Source: Sulfitobacter faviae
Lineage (GTDB): Bacteria; Pseudomonadota; Alphaproteobacteria; Rhodobacterales; Rhodobacteraceae
Length of the DNA: 64,000 bases
Direction of reading: 5' to 3'
NCBI RefSeq assembly: GCF_029870955.1
Contig: NZ_PGFQ01000001.1
Coordinates: 1,302,001 to 1,366,000, forward strand
Shown here: piece by piece, positions 39,041 to 49,134 of the stretch
Position numbering within the stretch: the stretch's first letter is position 1
Layout: each line of letters begins with the position of its first letter
The notes under the pieces: model-generated
What the model saw: only the letters and a program-made list of their open reading frames with translations
What the model was told of the DNA's origin: nothing
The model's database searches: none
Translations under genes and position numbers: made by a program

Positions 39041-41047
39041 TTAGCCCACCGCCACCCGAGGGCGGCCCGAAGCTTCGACGGTCAGCGCGGCCTCCACGAA
39101 AACCTCCCGCCCCTCGACATCCGCCAGCCGGATATCCCGCGTGACATGGCATTCGATTTCCGCCGCCCCGGCTGCCCGCGCGCGGGCGCGGGCGGCTTCG
39201 GTCAAAGCCCGCTCCGCTTGGGTCAAAGCGCGTTCAGCGGTCGGGAAATCCTGCGGGCCATTGGCGAGGTGGAGGCGAAACACCCCCTCTTGCGGTACGG
39301 TGATGGTCGCGCTTTCGCGCATGATGACCCGGCCCACCACCGCGCCGATGGCATTGGCGACATGGGCGTATTTGGGCAAGATCATCTCACTGCCCAGCCT
39401 TTTGCCCACTGGCGGGTAGTAGGTCGCCGCCGAGGCGCCCAGTCCCACAACTGGCAAATTCAGCCCCGCATCAATCCGCAGCACGCCACGATGGCCCGAC
39501 AGGCCACGCTGCATCAATACATGACGCGCCAGAACCTCTGGCGGCAGGTCGAAACCGGGGGTTTCCTCGGCGAATGCAGTTTCTAACAAAGCCAAAGTCG
39601 TCTGTTCGGTCAAACGGTCGAGGATAATCTGGGCGAGGTCATCAGGATCGGGGCAGAACCGCAGCCCCGAACCGCCGCGCTTGCGCCCGAACAGGGTCAG
39701 CGCCTTGCGCGCGGCATCGGCATCCCATGCCCAAAGATGCCCTGCCACATGGCTCGCATCGGTGGGCGTCACCCCCGCCAGTTGCACCAGCCCGCGTGCC
39801 ACCAACCGCGCCAAAGCGCTTTGGTCGACCCGATTGCGCAGCACATCCCCCAAGGGCCAGACATCGCCACCGATCCGCTCCAACAGCGCCATGTCGCGCG
39901 GGGCCAGACCTTCGGCCCCCTGCCCCTCTACGGCACGGACAAAGCGGCCATCATGCTCTGCCACCACGCTGCGGCGCAGCTGCGCATCCAAGGCGCTATG
40001 CACCACCTCCGGCGCGTCGACCGCGATGAGAGAGATCGGCAGCAGGCGCTTCGGCCCAAGAGTCACGCCTGCGGTTAGACCCTGAGACGTGAAATGCACC
40101 TCGCTGTCGCCGCCCAGCCCATGGGTGCGCATCGCGACCGCCTCGACCATGGTTCGATAGGGACCGACCTGCGCGCCTGCCGGGTCAATCGCCGGGCGAC
40201 CGTCGCGCAATAGGGCCACATCGGTCGTCGTGCCACCGATATCCGACACCAGCGCCGTCTCTGCCCCAGTCAACCAGCACGCGCCCACCAGTGATGCGGC
40301 AGGGCCGCTGAGGATGGTCTCGATGGGCCGTTCGCGGGCCTGTGCGCTCGACATCAGGGCGCCATCGCCGCGCACCACCATCAAAGGCGCGTGGATGCCT
40401 AGACGGCGCAGCTCATCCTCTGCTCGTCCAATCAGCCGGTCGATCATGCCGATCAGTCGCGCGTTCAACAGCGCCGTAAGCGCCCGTTTCGGCCCGTTCA
40501 GCTTGGCTGAGAGACTGTGAGAGGCCGAGACCGGACGCTCCGTGACCTCTGCCACCAGTTCTGCGACCCGCTGCTCATGCGCGGGGTTGCGCGTGGCAAA
40601 TTGGCTGGCCACGGCAAAGCCGCTGACCTCTGCCCGATGTGTCTCTAAAAAGGCGATCAGGGCCGGTTCGTCCAGCGGCGCCGCCTCTGCCCCCGCGTGA
40701 TCATGCCCGCCGGAGAGCAGCAGACAAGGGTCGCCCCGCAACGCCTCCGACAGCCCATGCGCTTCAAGATCCGCCGCCCGAAACCCGACATAGATCAAGG
40801 CGACGCGCCCACCCTGCTCTTCGACCAGCGCATTGGTCGCCAGCGTGGTCGAGAGGGCGGCCATGGCGATATCTTCCGCCGCCACGCCGGATTGGGCCAA
40901 AACCGCGCTGACCGCCTTGCCAACGCCGACGGCCAGATCGGCGCGGGTGGTCAGCGCCTTGGCGGTGGCGATCACCTCGGTCTCATCGCGGATCAGCACC
41001 GCATCCGTATAGGTGCCGCCCGTGTCGACGCCCAGTAACACCGCCAT
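39041..41047 (-). CDS. Hydantoinase/oxoprolinase A-type ATPase (HyuA-like)
   Basis: A 668-residue member of the HyuA family (ASKHA-type ATPase fold). Nucleotide-binding motifs are LLGVDTGGTYTDAVLI at the N-terminus and LVSDIGGTTTDVALLRDGR in the middle. The ATG at 41047 follows GGAGGC; the longer reading from 41083 is unlikely. HyuA proteins normally work with a HyuB subunit in ATP-dependent hydrolysis of hydantoins or 5-oxoproline, or in carboxylases. No HyuB lies nearby, so the activity cannot be named. Confidence 0.85.
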   Translation of the reverse strand: MAVLLGVDTGGTYTDAVLIRDETEVIATAKALTTRADLAVGVGKAVSAVLAQSGVAAEDIAMAALSTTLATNALVEEQGGRVALIYVGFRAADLEAHGLSEALRGDPCLLLSGGHDHAGAEAAPLDEPALIAFLETHRAEVSGFAVASQFATRNPAHEQRVAELVAEVTERPVSASHSLSAKLNGPKRALTALLNARLIGMIDRLIGRAEDELRRLGIHAPLMVVRGDGALMSSAQARERPIETILSGPAASLVGACWLTGAETALVSDIGGTTTDVALLRDGRPAIDPAGAQVGPYRTMVEAVAMRTHGLGGDSEVHFTSQGLTAGVTLGPKRLLPISLIAVDAPEVVHSALDAQLRRSVVAEHDGRFVRAVEGQGAEGLAPRDMALLERIGGDVWPLGDVLRNRVDQSALARLVARGLVQLAGVTPTDASHVAGHLWAWDADAARKALTLFGRKRGGSGLRFCPDPDDLAQIILDRLTEQTTLALLETAFAEETPGFDLPPEVLARHVLMQRGLSGHRGVLRIDAGLNLPVVGLGASAATYYPPVGKRLGSEMILPKYAHVANAIGAVVGRVIMRESATITVPQEGVFRLHLANGPQDFPTAERALTQAERALTEAARARARAAGAAEIECHVTRDIRLADVEGREVFVEAALTVEASGRPRVAVG

Positions 41048-41058
41048 GGGCGTGCCTC

Positions 41059-42122
41059 CTATGCCAAACGCGCCGCCGCCCAACGCGCGGCATCGGCCAC
41101 GGTGGGGTCAGCGTCTTCGGTCAGTGATTGCGCCACGGGGCGCAGCCGCGCCAGCCCGGAGTTGCCGATGGCATAGAGCACGTTGCGCACGAAACGATCC
41201 CGCCCGATCCGTTTGATCGGAGAGCCGGAATAGCGCGCGCGGAAAGCGGTATCGTCAAGGCCCGCAAGCTCGGCCAGATCGGCGGGCTGCACCGCCGGAC
41301 CGTGATAGCGCATATCGCTGGCCGCCACGGCGAATTTGTTCCACGGGCAAGCGGCAAGGCAATCGTCGCAGCCATAGATCCGGTTGCCCATCTTCTCACG
41401 CAGGTCCAGATCGACCGGCCCTTTATGTTCGATCGTCAGATAGGAAATGCAGCGCCGTGCGTCGAGTTGATAGGGCGCGGGGAAAGCATCCGTGGGACAA
41501 GCCTCAAGACAGGCCCGGCAAGAGCCGCAGTGGTCCACCTCCCGGGCGTCGGGCGGCAGGTCGAGCGTGGTGAAAACAGAGCCTAAAAAGGCCCAGTTTC
41601 CGAACTTCCGGCTAAGCAGGTTGGTGTGTTTGCCCTGCCAACCGAGCCCCGCGGCCTGCGCGAGCGCCTTTTCCGGCACCGGAGCGGTATCGACGAAAAC
41701 TTTCACCTCCGGGTCCAACGCGCGGGCCTCTTCCATCAGCCACCGCGCCAGCCGCTTCAGCCGTTTCTTGACGATATCGTGGTAATCGCGCCCCTGTGCG
41801 TAGACCGAAATCCCGCCCTTGCCGGGATGCTCCAACACCGCGCGGGGTCATGTTCGGGGGTGTAGCTTTCGGCCAGCATGATGACGGACCGCGCCTCGGG
41901 CCAGAGGGCGGCAGGGTTGCCGCGCCACTGCATCCGCTCTTCCATCCAGCCCATCTGCCCGTGAAACCCGGCCTCGACAAAGCGGGCGAGCCGTTCGGGC
42001 ACTTCGGGCACGTCTTGCGGGCGGCAAATGCGGCAGGCGACAAAGCCTTCCTCAAGCGCCCGGGCCACCACCCGCGCCTTCAGAGCCTCCGGCCCGATCT
42101 CGGCGCAGGGGGCGGCAGGCAT
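41059..42122 (-). CDS. queG: Epoxyqueuosine reductase QueG, frameshifted in this assembly
   Basis: Cobalamin-dependent enzyme that completes queuosine in tRNA. Two 4Fe-4S motifs are visible ([16 protein letters not shown] and [13 protein letters not shown]) and the family segment [19 protein letters not shown]. The frame breaks around 41838-41839; one extra G on the coding strand gives 354 residues (joint [12 protein letters not shown]). The ATG overlaps the GST stop. It is 37 kb from queCDEF, so the final step is uncoupled from the riboswitch operon. Confidence 0.93.
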
Positions 42123-42790
42123 CAGAAGTCGAGGTTGTTGTAATGAAGCGGAGGCGGGAAGCCCGGCAGTTGATCGGCGAGGATCGAGCGGAAAGCCGGG
42201 CGCGACTTGATCTTGGCGTACCAATCCTTGACCACGTCAGAGCGGTTCCAATCCACGTCCGAGATATAGTCGAGCGACGACAGATGCGCCGCGGCGGCGA
42301 AATCGGCCAGCGTCATCACATCGCCCGCCAGCCAGCGGCGGTGATCCAGCAGCCACGCCATGTAATCGAGGTGATATTTGATCGCCTTGGCCCCGGCCTT
42401 GACGTTCTTGCTGTCCGGGTAGCCCTGTTTGGTGACCTTCTTGTTGACCCGCTCGTAAAGCAGTTTCGAGGTCACCTCGTCGTGGAACTTGTCGTCGAAC
42501 CAACTGACCAAACGCCGCACTTCCAAGCGCTGCACCGGGTCACTGGGCAGCAAGGACGCCTCGGGGCGGGTCTCTTCGATATATTCACAGATCGCGGCGC
42601 TTTCCGCCATCATGATCCCGTCGAGCCGCAGCACCGGCACCTTCCCCGCCGGGTTGCGGCGCAGAAAATCGGGGTCTTGTTCCCAATAGCGCTCCTCGAC
42701 CAGTTCCACCTCGATCTTCTTCTCCCCAAGGCTGAGCCGCACCTTGCGACAGAAGGGGGACAAGGGAACGTGAAACAAGCGAGCCGTCAT
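42122..42790 (-). CDS. Glutathione S-transferase family protein
   Basis: A 222-residue GST. The thioredoxin-like N-domain has [16 protein letters not shown] and the glutathione-binding [21 protein letters not shown]; the C-domain is helical with [16 protein letters not shown]. The pair Ser-Pro-Phe-Cys suggests a beta/omega-like catalytic cysteine or serine. It overlaps queG by TGATG, a linkage commonly seen in Rhodobacteraceae only from memory. Confidence 0.88.
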   Translation of the reverse strand: MTARLFHVPLSPFCRKVRLSLGEKKIEVELVEERYWEQDPDFLRRNPAGKVPVLRLDGIMMAESAAICEYIEETRPEASLLPSDPVQRLEVRRLVSWFDDKFHDEVTSKLLYERVNKKVTKQGYPDSKNVKAGAKAIKYHLDYMAWLLDHRRWLAGDVMTLADFAAAAHLSSLDYISDVDWNRSDVVKDWYAKIKSRPAFRSILADQLPGFPPPLHYNNLDF

Positions 42791-42848
42791 ATAAAGTCCG
42801 TGTGGTTAAAGGGATTGCACTCTTCCATGCCTGCTGGCGCAGGGATTT

Positions 42849-43577
42849 TCAACTCTCGAAACAGGCGGCGCGACCGTCCGCGCGGATGGTCGCCGCCCCG
42901 TCCATGATCTGCGCCGTGCGCTTGCGGGTAAAGTCACCGGGGCGCGAGGCGGAACGCTCTTTCGGGTCGGGTAGGATCGCGGCAAGGCGGGCGGCTTGCG
43001 TTGCACTCAGGTCTGCCGCCGCGACGCCAAAGTAATGCGGCGCCGCCGCCCCAACGCCAAAGACACCTTCGTCGAACTCGGCCACATTCAGATAGACCTC
43101 GATAATCCGCCGCTTGGGCCAGAGGGTTTCGACCAGCGGGGTCATCCCGGCTTCAAGCGCTTTGCGCAGCCACGACCGGCCATGCCAGAGGTAGACGTTC
43201 TTGACCGTCTGCTGGCTGATCGTCGACGCCCCGCGGGCCGAGCCGTTTTCAATCGCGGTCCGGATCGCCTGCATGTCAAAGCCCCAATGATTGCAGAAAT
43301 TCGCATCCTCTGCCGCCACGGCGGCGCGGGCCATCACGGGGGCGATCTGTTCCAGCGGCACCCAGTCCCGCTGCACCCCGCCCAAACGGCGCGATTCCGA
43401 GAACATGTAGAAACCCGTGGGCGGATTGACGAAGCGGAACAGCAGCACCAACAGCACCGCCAAGAGAAAGGCCAGCGCCAAGGCGCGCAAGGCCCAACGG
43501 CGCGCGCGCTTCTTGAGCGGGAGGCTGCTCTTGCTCGATTTCTTACCCTTGGGGGCGGTCTTTTTCCGTGTCGCCAT
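42849..43577 (-). CDS. mtgA: Monofunctional biosynthetic peptidoglycan transglycosylase
   Basis: A 242-residue GT51 enzyme polymerising lipid II. A lysine-rich start and one membrane anchor (LALAFLLAVLLVLLFRFV, about residues 34-51) precede the catalytic AAEDANFCNHWGFD with the essential Glu, followed by GASTISQQTVKNVYLW and KRRIIEVYLNVAEF. The active site faces the periplasm. No transpeptidase domain. Confidence 0.94.
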   Translation of the reverse strand: MATRKKTAPKGKKSSKSSLPLKKRARRWALRALALAFLLAVLLVLLFRFVNPPTGFYMFSESRRLGGVQRDWVPLEQIAPVMARAAVAAEDANFCNHWGFDMQAIRTAIENGSARGASTISQQTVKNVYLWHGRSWLRKALEAGMTPLVETLWPKRRIIEVYLNVAEFDEGVFGVGAAAPHYFGVAAADLSATQAARLAAILPDPKERSASRPGDFTRKRTAQIMDGAATIRADGRAACFES

Positions 43578-43584
43578 GGATCAG

Positions 43585-44289
43585 CTATAGGCCGTCTGCG
43601 GGATTTTGTGAACGGCTCTCACGCGCGGTGATCTCTTGCGCGAGGTATGCCCCGATCCGGGCAGAGCCTCGGGCCGAGGGGTGCACATTGTCGGCAGCGA
43701 AGAGCCCGCGATCCCCCCGGTCGATCACATCTTCGGAATCGACGAAATGGATCCCGGAGCGGCGCGCGGCGAAGCGGGCGATGCGGGATTCGATTTCGAC
43801 CAGATCATCGCGGCAGCCCGCGAAGGCACCCGAACCAGAACCTGCGTAATAGCCCATCCACATGATTTGCGCGCCGGTCTGGGCGCGGAGGCGTTGCAGG
43901 AAGGCAGGGATGCTGCCGCTTTGACCATCCGGCGCGATCAGCGCATCGACAGCGGCGCCGCAGGCGCCACAGCCGCAATCGGCGTTTAGGTCATTCGCGC
44001 CGCCATTGACCACCACCCAGTTCCAAAGCCCGCCGGGAAACTGTTGCTGGATGTCAAAGCCGACGGCAGAGGCCACGGTCGAGGCATTGTCGAACTGAGC
44101 GCCCGGAACGGCGCGGCTGGTGACGTTGCGGCCGGTTTGGTTTGCAATGACATCGGGGATGGCCCGGCCCCCGTTCCACGCCATGATGGAATCGCCCAAG
44201 ACGAGGATGTCACCCCCGCCGCGCGGGGCGGTGTCGGTGCAAGCGGCAAGGCCGGTGACTAGGGCGAGGGCGACTAGGATTTTATGCAT
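43585..44289 (-). CDS. SGNH/GDSL hydrolase lipoprotein
   Basis: A 234-residue exported esterase-like protein. HKILVALALVTGLAAC is a lipoprotein signal with lipobox LAAC. Catalytic blocks are ILVLGDSIMAW (Ser), NGGANDLN (Gly, Asn) and ADNVHPSARG (Asp, His). The ATG at 44289 is preceded by GGAGGA; the longer frame to 44646 is non-coding. Substrate unknown, perhaps acyl or acetyl groups on envelope polymers. It follows mtgA closely on the same strand but is upstream of it in transcription. Confidence 0.85.
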   Translation of the reverse strand: MHKILVALALVTGLAACTDTAPRGGGDILVLGDSIMAWNGGRAIPDVIANQTGRNVTSRAVPGAQFDNASTVASAVGFDIQQQFPGGLWNWVVVNGGANDLNADCGCGACGAAVDALIAPDGQSGSIPAFLQRLRAQTGAQIMWMGYYAGSGSGAFAGCRDDLVEIESRIARFAARRSGIHFVDSEDVIDRGDRGLFAADNVHPSARGSARIGAYLAQEITARESRSQNPADGL

Positions 44290-44330
44290 GGAGTCCTCCG
44301 ATGCGGAGGAAGTAGCGCATCCCGTCCCGT

Positions 44331-44400
44331 CTACCACCCCGGCCCGGAAGCAAGCCGCATGCGCCGGGCCATCGCCTGCCCGCCAGGACGGGTAGGCGAT
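44331..44400 (+). repeat. Dispersed two-palindrome repeat, copy B
   Basis: CTACCACC, then GGCCCGG..CCGGGCC (44341-44370) and ATCGCCT..CCCG/CGGG..AGGCGAT (44371-44400). It aligns with the reverse complement of 36933-37000. It lies between the SGNH gene start and the gltB stop. Confidence 0.75.
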
Positions 44401-44406
44401 GGCCCT

Positions 44407-44432
44407 CCCCGCGCGACCGAAGCCGCGCGGGG
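44407..44432 (-). terminator. Hairpin downstream of gltB
   Basis: A perfect 9-bp stem CCCCGCGCG/CGCGCGGGG lies 6 nt after the gltB stop on the minus strand. It has no T run, so it may need Rho or act in RNA stability. Confidence 0.5.
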
Positions 44433-44438
44433 CAAAGG

Positions 44439-47400
44439 TTACTCCGCCGGAACCGCGGTTTCTTCCACGCTGAGCGGCGCAGGCAGATGCACCAACATCT
44501 CCTTCGGGCAAACCTGCAAGAAGTTGTGCTTCTCGGTCTCCCAATGCTGAAGGATATCGGCGGCCTTGCGGCTCTTGGTCTCGGCGACATGGCGCTCCAG
44601 CAAACCGTGCAACTGATCGAGCCAGTGCTCCACGGTGACCGGGCATGTCACGATGGTCTCGGCGTTCATCAACTTATGGGCCAAGCCTTCGGGATCATAG
44701 AGATAGGCCATCCCCCGGTCATCCCGGCAGCGAAGTTCGCGCCGATTTCACCAAGGATCACCGCCACACCGCCGGTCATATATTCGCACCCGTTGCTGCC
44801 GCAGCCTTCGATCACCACATGCGCGCCCGAGTTGCGAACGGCGAAACGTTCGCCCGCCCGGCCCGCAGCAAAGAGGTATCCCGCCGTCGCACCATAGAGC
44901 ACCGTGTTGCCGATGATCGTGTTCTCCGACGCCACCACGGGGCTCGCCATCGAAGGCCGCACCACGATCGTGCCGCCCGACAGCCCCTTGCCGACATAGT
45001 CGTTGGCATCGCCCGAGACTTCGAGCTTGAGCCCCGGCGCCGCGAAGGCCCCCAGCGACTGCCCAGCCGAGCCGGTCAGCTTCACCGTCAGGTGATCCGG
45101 TTGCAGCGAATTGCGCATCCCGAAGCGTTTGACGATATGGCTCGACACCCGCGTGCCGACGGTCCGGTGCGTGTTTTGGACGGCATAGGACAGTTGCATC
45201 TTCTCACCGTCCTCAAGGAAGCGCGCGGCATCGCGGACGATCTGCGCGTCCAGCGTGTCGAGCACGACCTGACGCGGCTTGTCGCGGTCATAGACGTTCT
45301 CATTCGCGCCATCGACGGTGATCAACAGCGGGTTAAGGTCCAGATCATCAAGGTGCGCCGAGCCTCGGCTGACCTGCGTCAGCAGGTCCGCACGGCCGAT
45401 GACCTCATCAAGGCTGCGCGCCCCGATGGAGGCGAGGATCTCCCGCACCTCCTGCGCGTAGAAGGTGATGAGGTTCACGACCTTATCCGCATTGCCGGTG
45501 AACTTGCCGCGCAGGGCTTCGTCCTGCGTGCAGACGCCCACGGGGCAGGTGTTGGACTGGCACTGGCGCACCATGATGCAGCCCATGGCGATGAGTGCGG
45601 CGGTGCCGATGCCATATTCCTCGGCCCCCATCATCGCCGCCATGACGATGTCGCGCCCGGTGCGCAGCCCGCCATCAGTGCGCAGGGTCACCCGGTCGCG
45701 CAGGTTGTTCATCGACAGCACCTGATGCGCCTCGGTGAGGCCCATCTCCCACGGCAGACCCGCGTATTTGATCGAGGTCGCAGGCGATGCCCCGGTGCCC
45801 CCGTTGTGGCCCGAGATCAGGATGATGTCGGCCTTGGCCTTGGCCACGCCGGCAGCAATTGTACCAACACCACTCGAAGCGACGAGCTTAACGGTTACCT
45901 TGCAGCGCGGGTTGATCTGTTTGAGGTCGTAGATCAGCTGCGCGAGGTCTTCGATCGAGTAGATGTCATGGTGGGGCGGGGGCGAGATCAGGGTCACGCC
46001 CTTGGTCGAATGGCGCAGCCGCGCGATCAGGTCGGTGACCTTCATGCCCGGCAATTGGCCACCCTCACCGGGTTTGGCGCCCTGCGCGACCTTGATCTCC
46101 AACTCTTCGCACTGGTTCAGATACTCCGCCGTCACACCGAAACGGCCCGAGGCGACCTGTTTGATCTTGGCCGAGGGGTTGTCGCCATTGGCCTCAGGCA
46201 CGAAATGCGCCGGATCTTCGCCGCCCTCGCCGCTGTCAGACTTGGCGCCGATGCGGTTCATCGCCACGTTCAGGGTCTTATGCGCCTCAGGCGAGAGCGC
46301 CCCCAGCGACATGCCCGGCGTTACGAAACGCTTGCGGATTGAGGTGATGCTCTCCACCTCCTCCAACGGCACCGGGTTGCCGCGCGGCTTGATGTCCAAA
46401 AGGTCGCGCAGATGGATCGGCGGATTGCTCTGCATCTTTTTCGAATACTGCTGCCACATCTGGTAGGACGCTTTGTTGCAGGCCATTTGCAGCATATGCA
46501 TGCTGCTCGCCTCCCAAGCGTGTTTCTCACCCGAGCGGCGCAGCTTGTAGAAGCCACCGATGGGCATCACGACACCGTCGCCCTGCCAGCCTTTGGCGTG
46601 AACCTCTTCGGCCTTGCGCTGGATGCCGACGACACCGATGCCGGAGATGCGGCTGGTCATGCCGGGGAAATATTCGGCACACATGGCGCGGGACAGGCCC
46701 ACCGCCTCGAAGTTCAGACCGCCGCGATAGGAGGAGATCACGGAAATCCCCATCTTCGCCATGATCTTGAGCAGACCTTGGTCAATCGCCTCACGGTATT
46801 TCTGCACCGCCTGCGTCAGGGTCATGTCCAGCAGCCCGCGCTCAATCCGGTCGGCGAGGGAATCCTCGGCCAGATAGGCGTTCACCACGGTCGCACCGCA
46901 GCCGACCAGCACGGCGAAGTAATGCGGATCGACACATTCTGCCGAGCGCACGTTAAGCGAGGTGAAGGTCCGCAGCCCCTTGCGCACGAGGTGGCTGTGC
47001 ACCGCGCTGGTGGCAAGGATCATCGGCATCGCCACGCGGTCAGCACCGCTGTGCTGATCGGTCAGCACCAGATGCCCCGCGCCCGAGCGTACGGCGTCTT
47101 CCGCCTCGGCCCGGATGCGGGCAAGACCGGCGCTCAGATTGCCGTTGCCGGGCTCGAAGGTGCAGTCGATGGTGACGGTATGCACCTTGAACTGGGCCAT
47201 CAGCTCATCGAACTGCGCGTTGCCCACAAAGGGGCTGTCGAGCACGATGATCTCGGTCTGGGAGCTGTCTTCGTCGAGCACGTTCTTGAGGTTGCCGAAC
47301 CGTGTCTTGAGGCTCATCACCCGGAATTCACGCAAGGAGTCGATTGGCGGGTTGGTGACTTGGCTAAAGTTCTGGCGGAAGAAATGGCTCAGCGGGCGGT

Positions 47401-48970
47401 ACTGGCCGCTAAGCACCGCCGAAGGCGTGTCGTCGCCCATCGAGGCCAGCGTTTCCTTGCCGTCCTCGGCCATCGGCGCGAGGATCTGTTCCAATTCTTC
47501 GATGGTATAGCCCGCGGCCACCTGACGGCGGCGCAACTCGGCCCCTTCGAACAGCGGCTTTTCGGTGACACCGGCAAGGACACCATCCATCTCGGTGATC
47601 TTGCCGACCCATTCGCCGAAGGGCTGATTGGCGGCCAGTTTGTCTTTGATTTCAGTATCATGGAAGAGTTTGCCCTCTGCCATATCCACCGCGATGATCT
47701 GCCCGGGGCCAAGCGCGCCCTTGGCCACGACGCGCGCCTCGTCCAGCGGCACCATCCCGGCCTCGGAACCGGCGATCAACATGCCGTCCGAGGTTTCGAC
47801 ATAGCGCATCGGGCGCAGCCCGTTGCGGTCAAGCCCGGCGCAGACCCAGCGGCCATCGGTCATCGCCAAGGCGGCGGGACCGTCCCAAGGCTCCATGACG
47901 GAGTTGCAATAGGAATACATGTCGCGCCACGCCTGCGGCAGTTCCACGGCCTGTTTCGACCAGGATTCCGGCACCAACATTGTCTTGGCCATCGGTGCGG
48001 AGCGGCCCGCGCGCACGAGCACTTCGAACACGGAATCAAGCGCCGCCGAGTCGCTGGAGCCGGAGGCCACGATCGGCTTGATGTCCTCGGCCATCTCGCC
48101 AAAGGTCGCGCTCGCCATGCGGATCTCATGGCTCTTCATCCAGTTCATATTGCCCTTGAGGGTGTTGATCTCACCGTTATGGGCCAACATGCGGAAGGGC
48201 TGCGCCAGCCACCACTGCGGGAAAGTGTTGGTGGAATAGCGCTGGTGATAGATCGCGAAAGCGCTGATGAATTTGTCGTCTTTCAGGTCGGGATAGAATT
48301 CGGCCACCTGTTCGGCCAGCATCATGCCCTTGTAGATGATCGAACGGCAGGACATCGAAGCGATATACATCTGCGGCACCTGCGCCGCGATGGCGGCTTT
48401 CTCGATGCGGCGGCGGATCACGTAAAGCTCGCGCTCAAATGTCTCTTCATCCACGCCCTTGGCGTTGGAGATCAGGATCTGCTCAATCTCGGGCCGGGTC
48501 GCATTGGCCTTTTCACCCAGCACCGAGATGTCGACCGGAACATGGCGCCAGCCATAGATGTAGTAGCCCATGCGGAGCACTTCGGTCTCCACGATGGTCC
48601 GGCATGTCTCTTGCGCCGCGAAATTGGTGCGCGGCAGGAAGACTTGGCCCACGGCGATCAACTCGTCCTCACGCGGGGTGTGGCCGGTGCGGCGGACTTG
48701 CTCATAGAAGAAGGGCACGGGGATTTGCACATGAATGCCCGCGCCGTCGCCGGTCATCCCGTCGGCGTCGACCGCGCCGCGGTGCCAGATCGCCTTGAGC
48801 GCGTTGATCCCGTTGACCACGACCTCGCGGGTCTTTTCGCCGTTGATGTTGACCACAAGGCCCACGCCGCAGGAGGAATGCTCTTCCTCGAAACTATACA
48901 TGCCCTTTTCGGCCATCATCGCGCGTTTGGCTTCTTCGCGGGCCACCCAGGCGTCATCATATTTGGTCAT
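44439..48970 (-). CDS. gltB: Glutamate synthase (NADPH) large subunit, frameshifted near its 3' end in this assembly
   Basis: A 1510-residue protein after repair. A 33-residue propeptide precedes the nucleophile Cys34 (HSSCGVGLVVNING) of the class II amidotransferase domain. The central and FMN-binding domains follow, with the 3Fe-4S motif CIMVRQCQSNTCPVGVC. A C-terminal GxGxG beta-helix includes GGTIVVRPS. One G is missing in the coding-strand GGGGG (plus strand CCCCC, 44712-44716); adding it joins GEIGANFAAGMTGG to MAYLYDPEG. The enzyme makes two glutamates from glutamine and 2-oxoglutarate. Transcribed after gltD. Confidence 0.96.
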
Positions 48971-49134
48971 GGCTTGGTTCCTTCCACAAACGCCGCAAAT
49001 CCTGCTTTGACTTGGGCCTTGGTTTTGTTCTCGTGCGCGCCGGCAAAGGCAGGGCTGCGGAGCGTCACGTCTATTTCACTTTTGGTCTCGGGCAGCGCCG
49101 CAGGGCGCGAGGCGGCAGGGCCGCCCCGATACCA

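Noticed and set aside
44645..46342. 565-codon open frame on the plus strand
   Set aside because: Antisense shadow of gltB with the same low-complexity composition.
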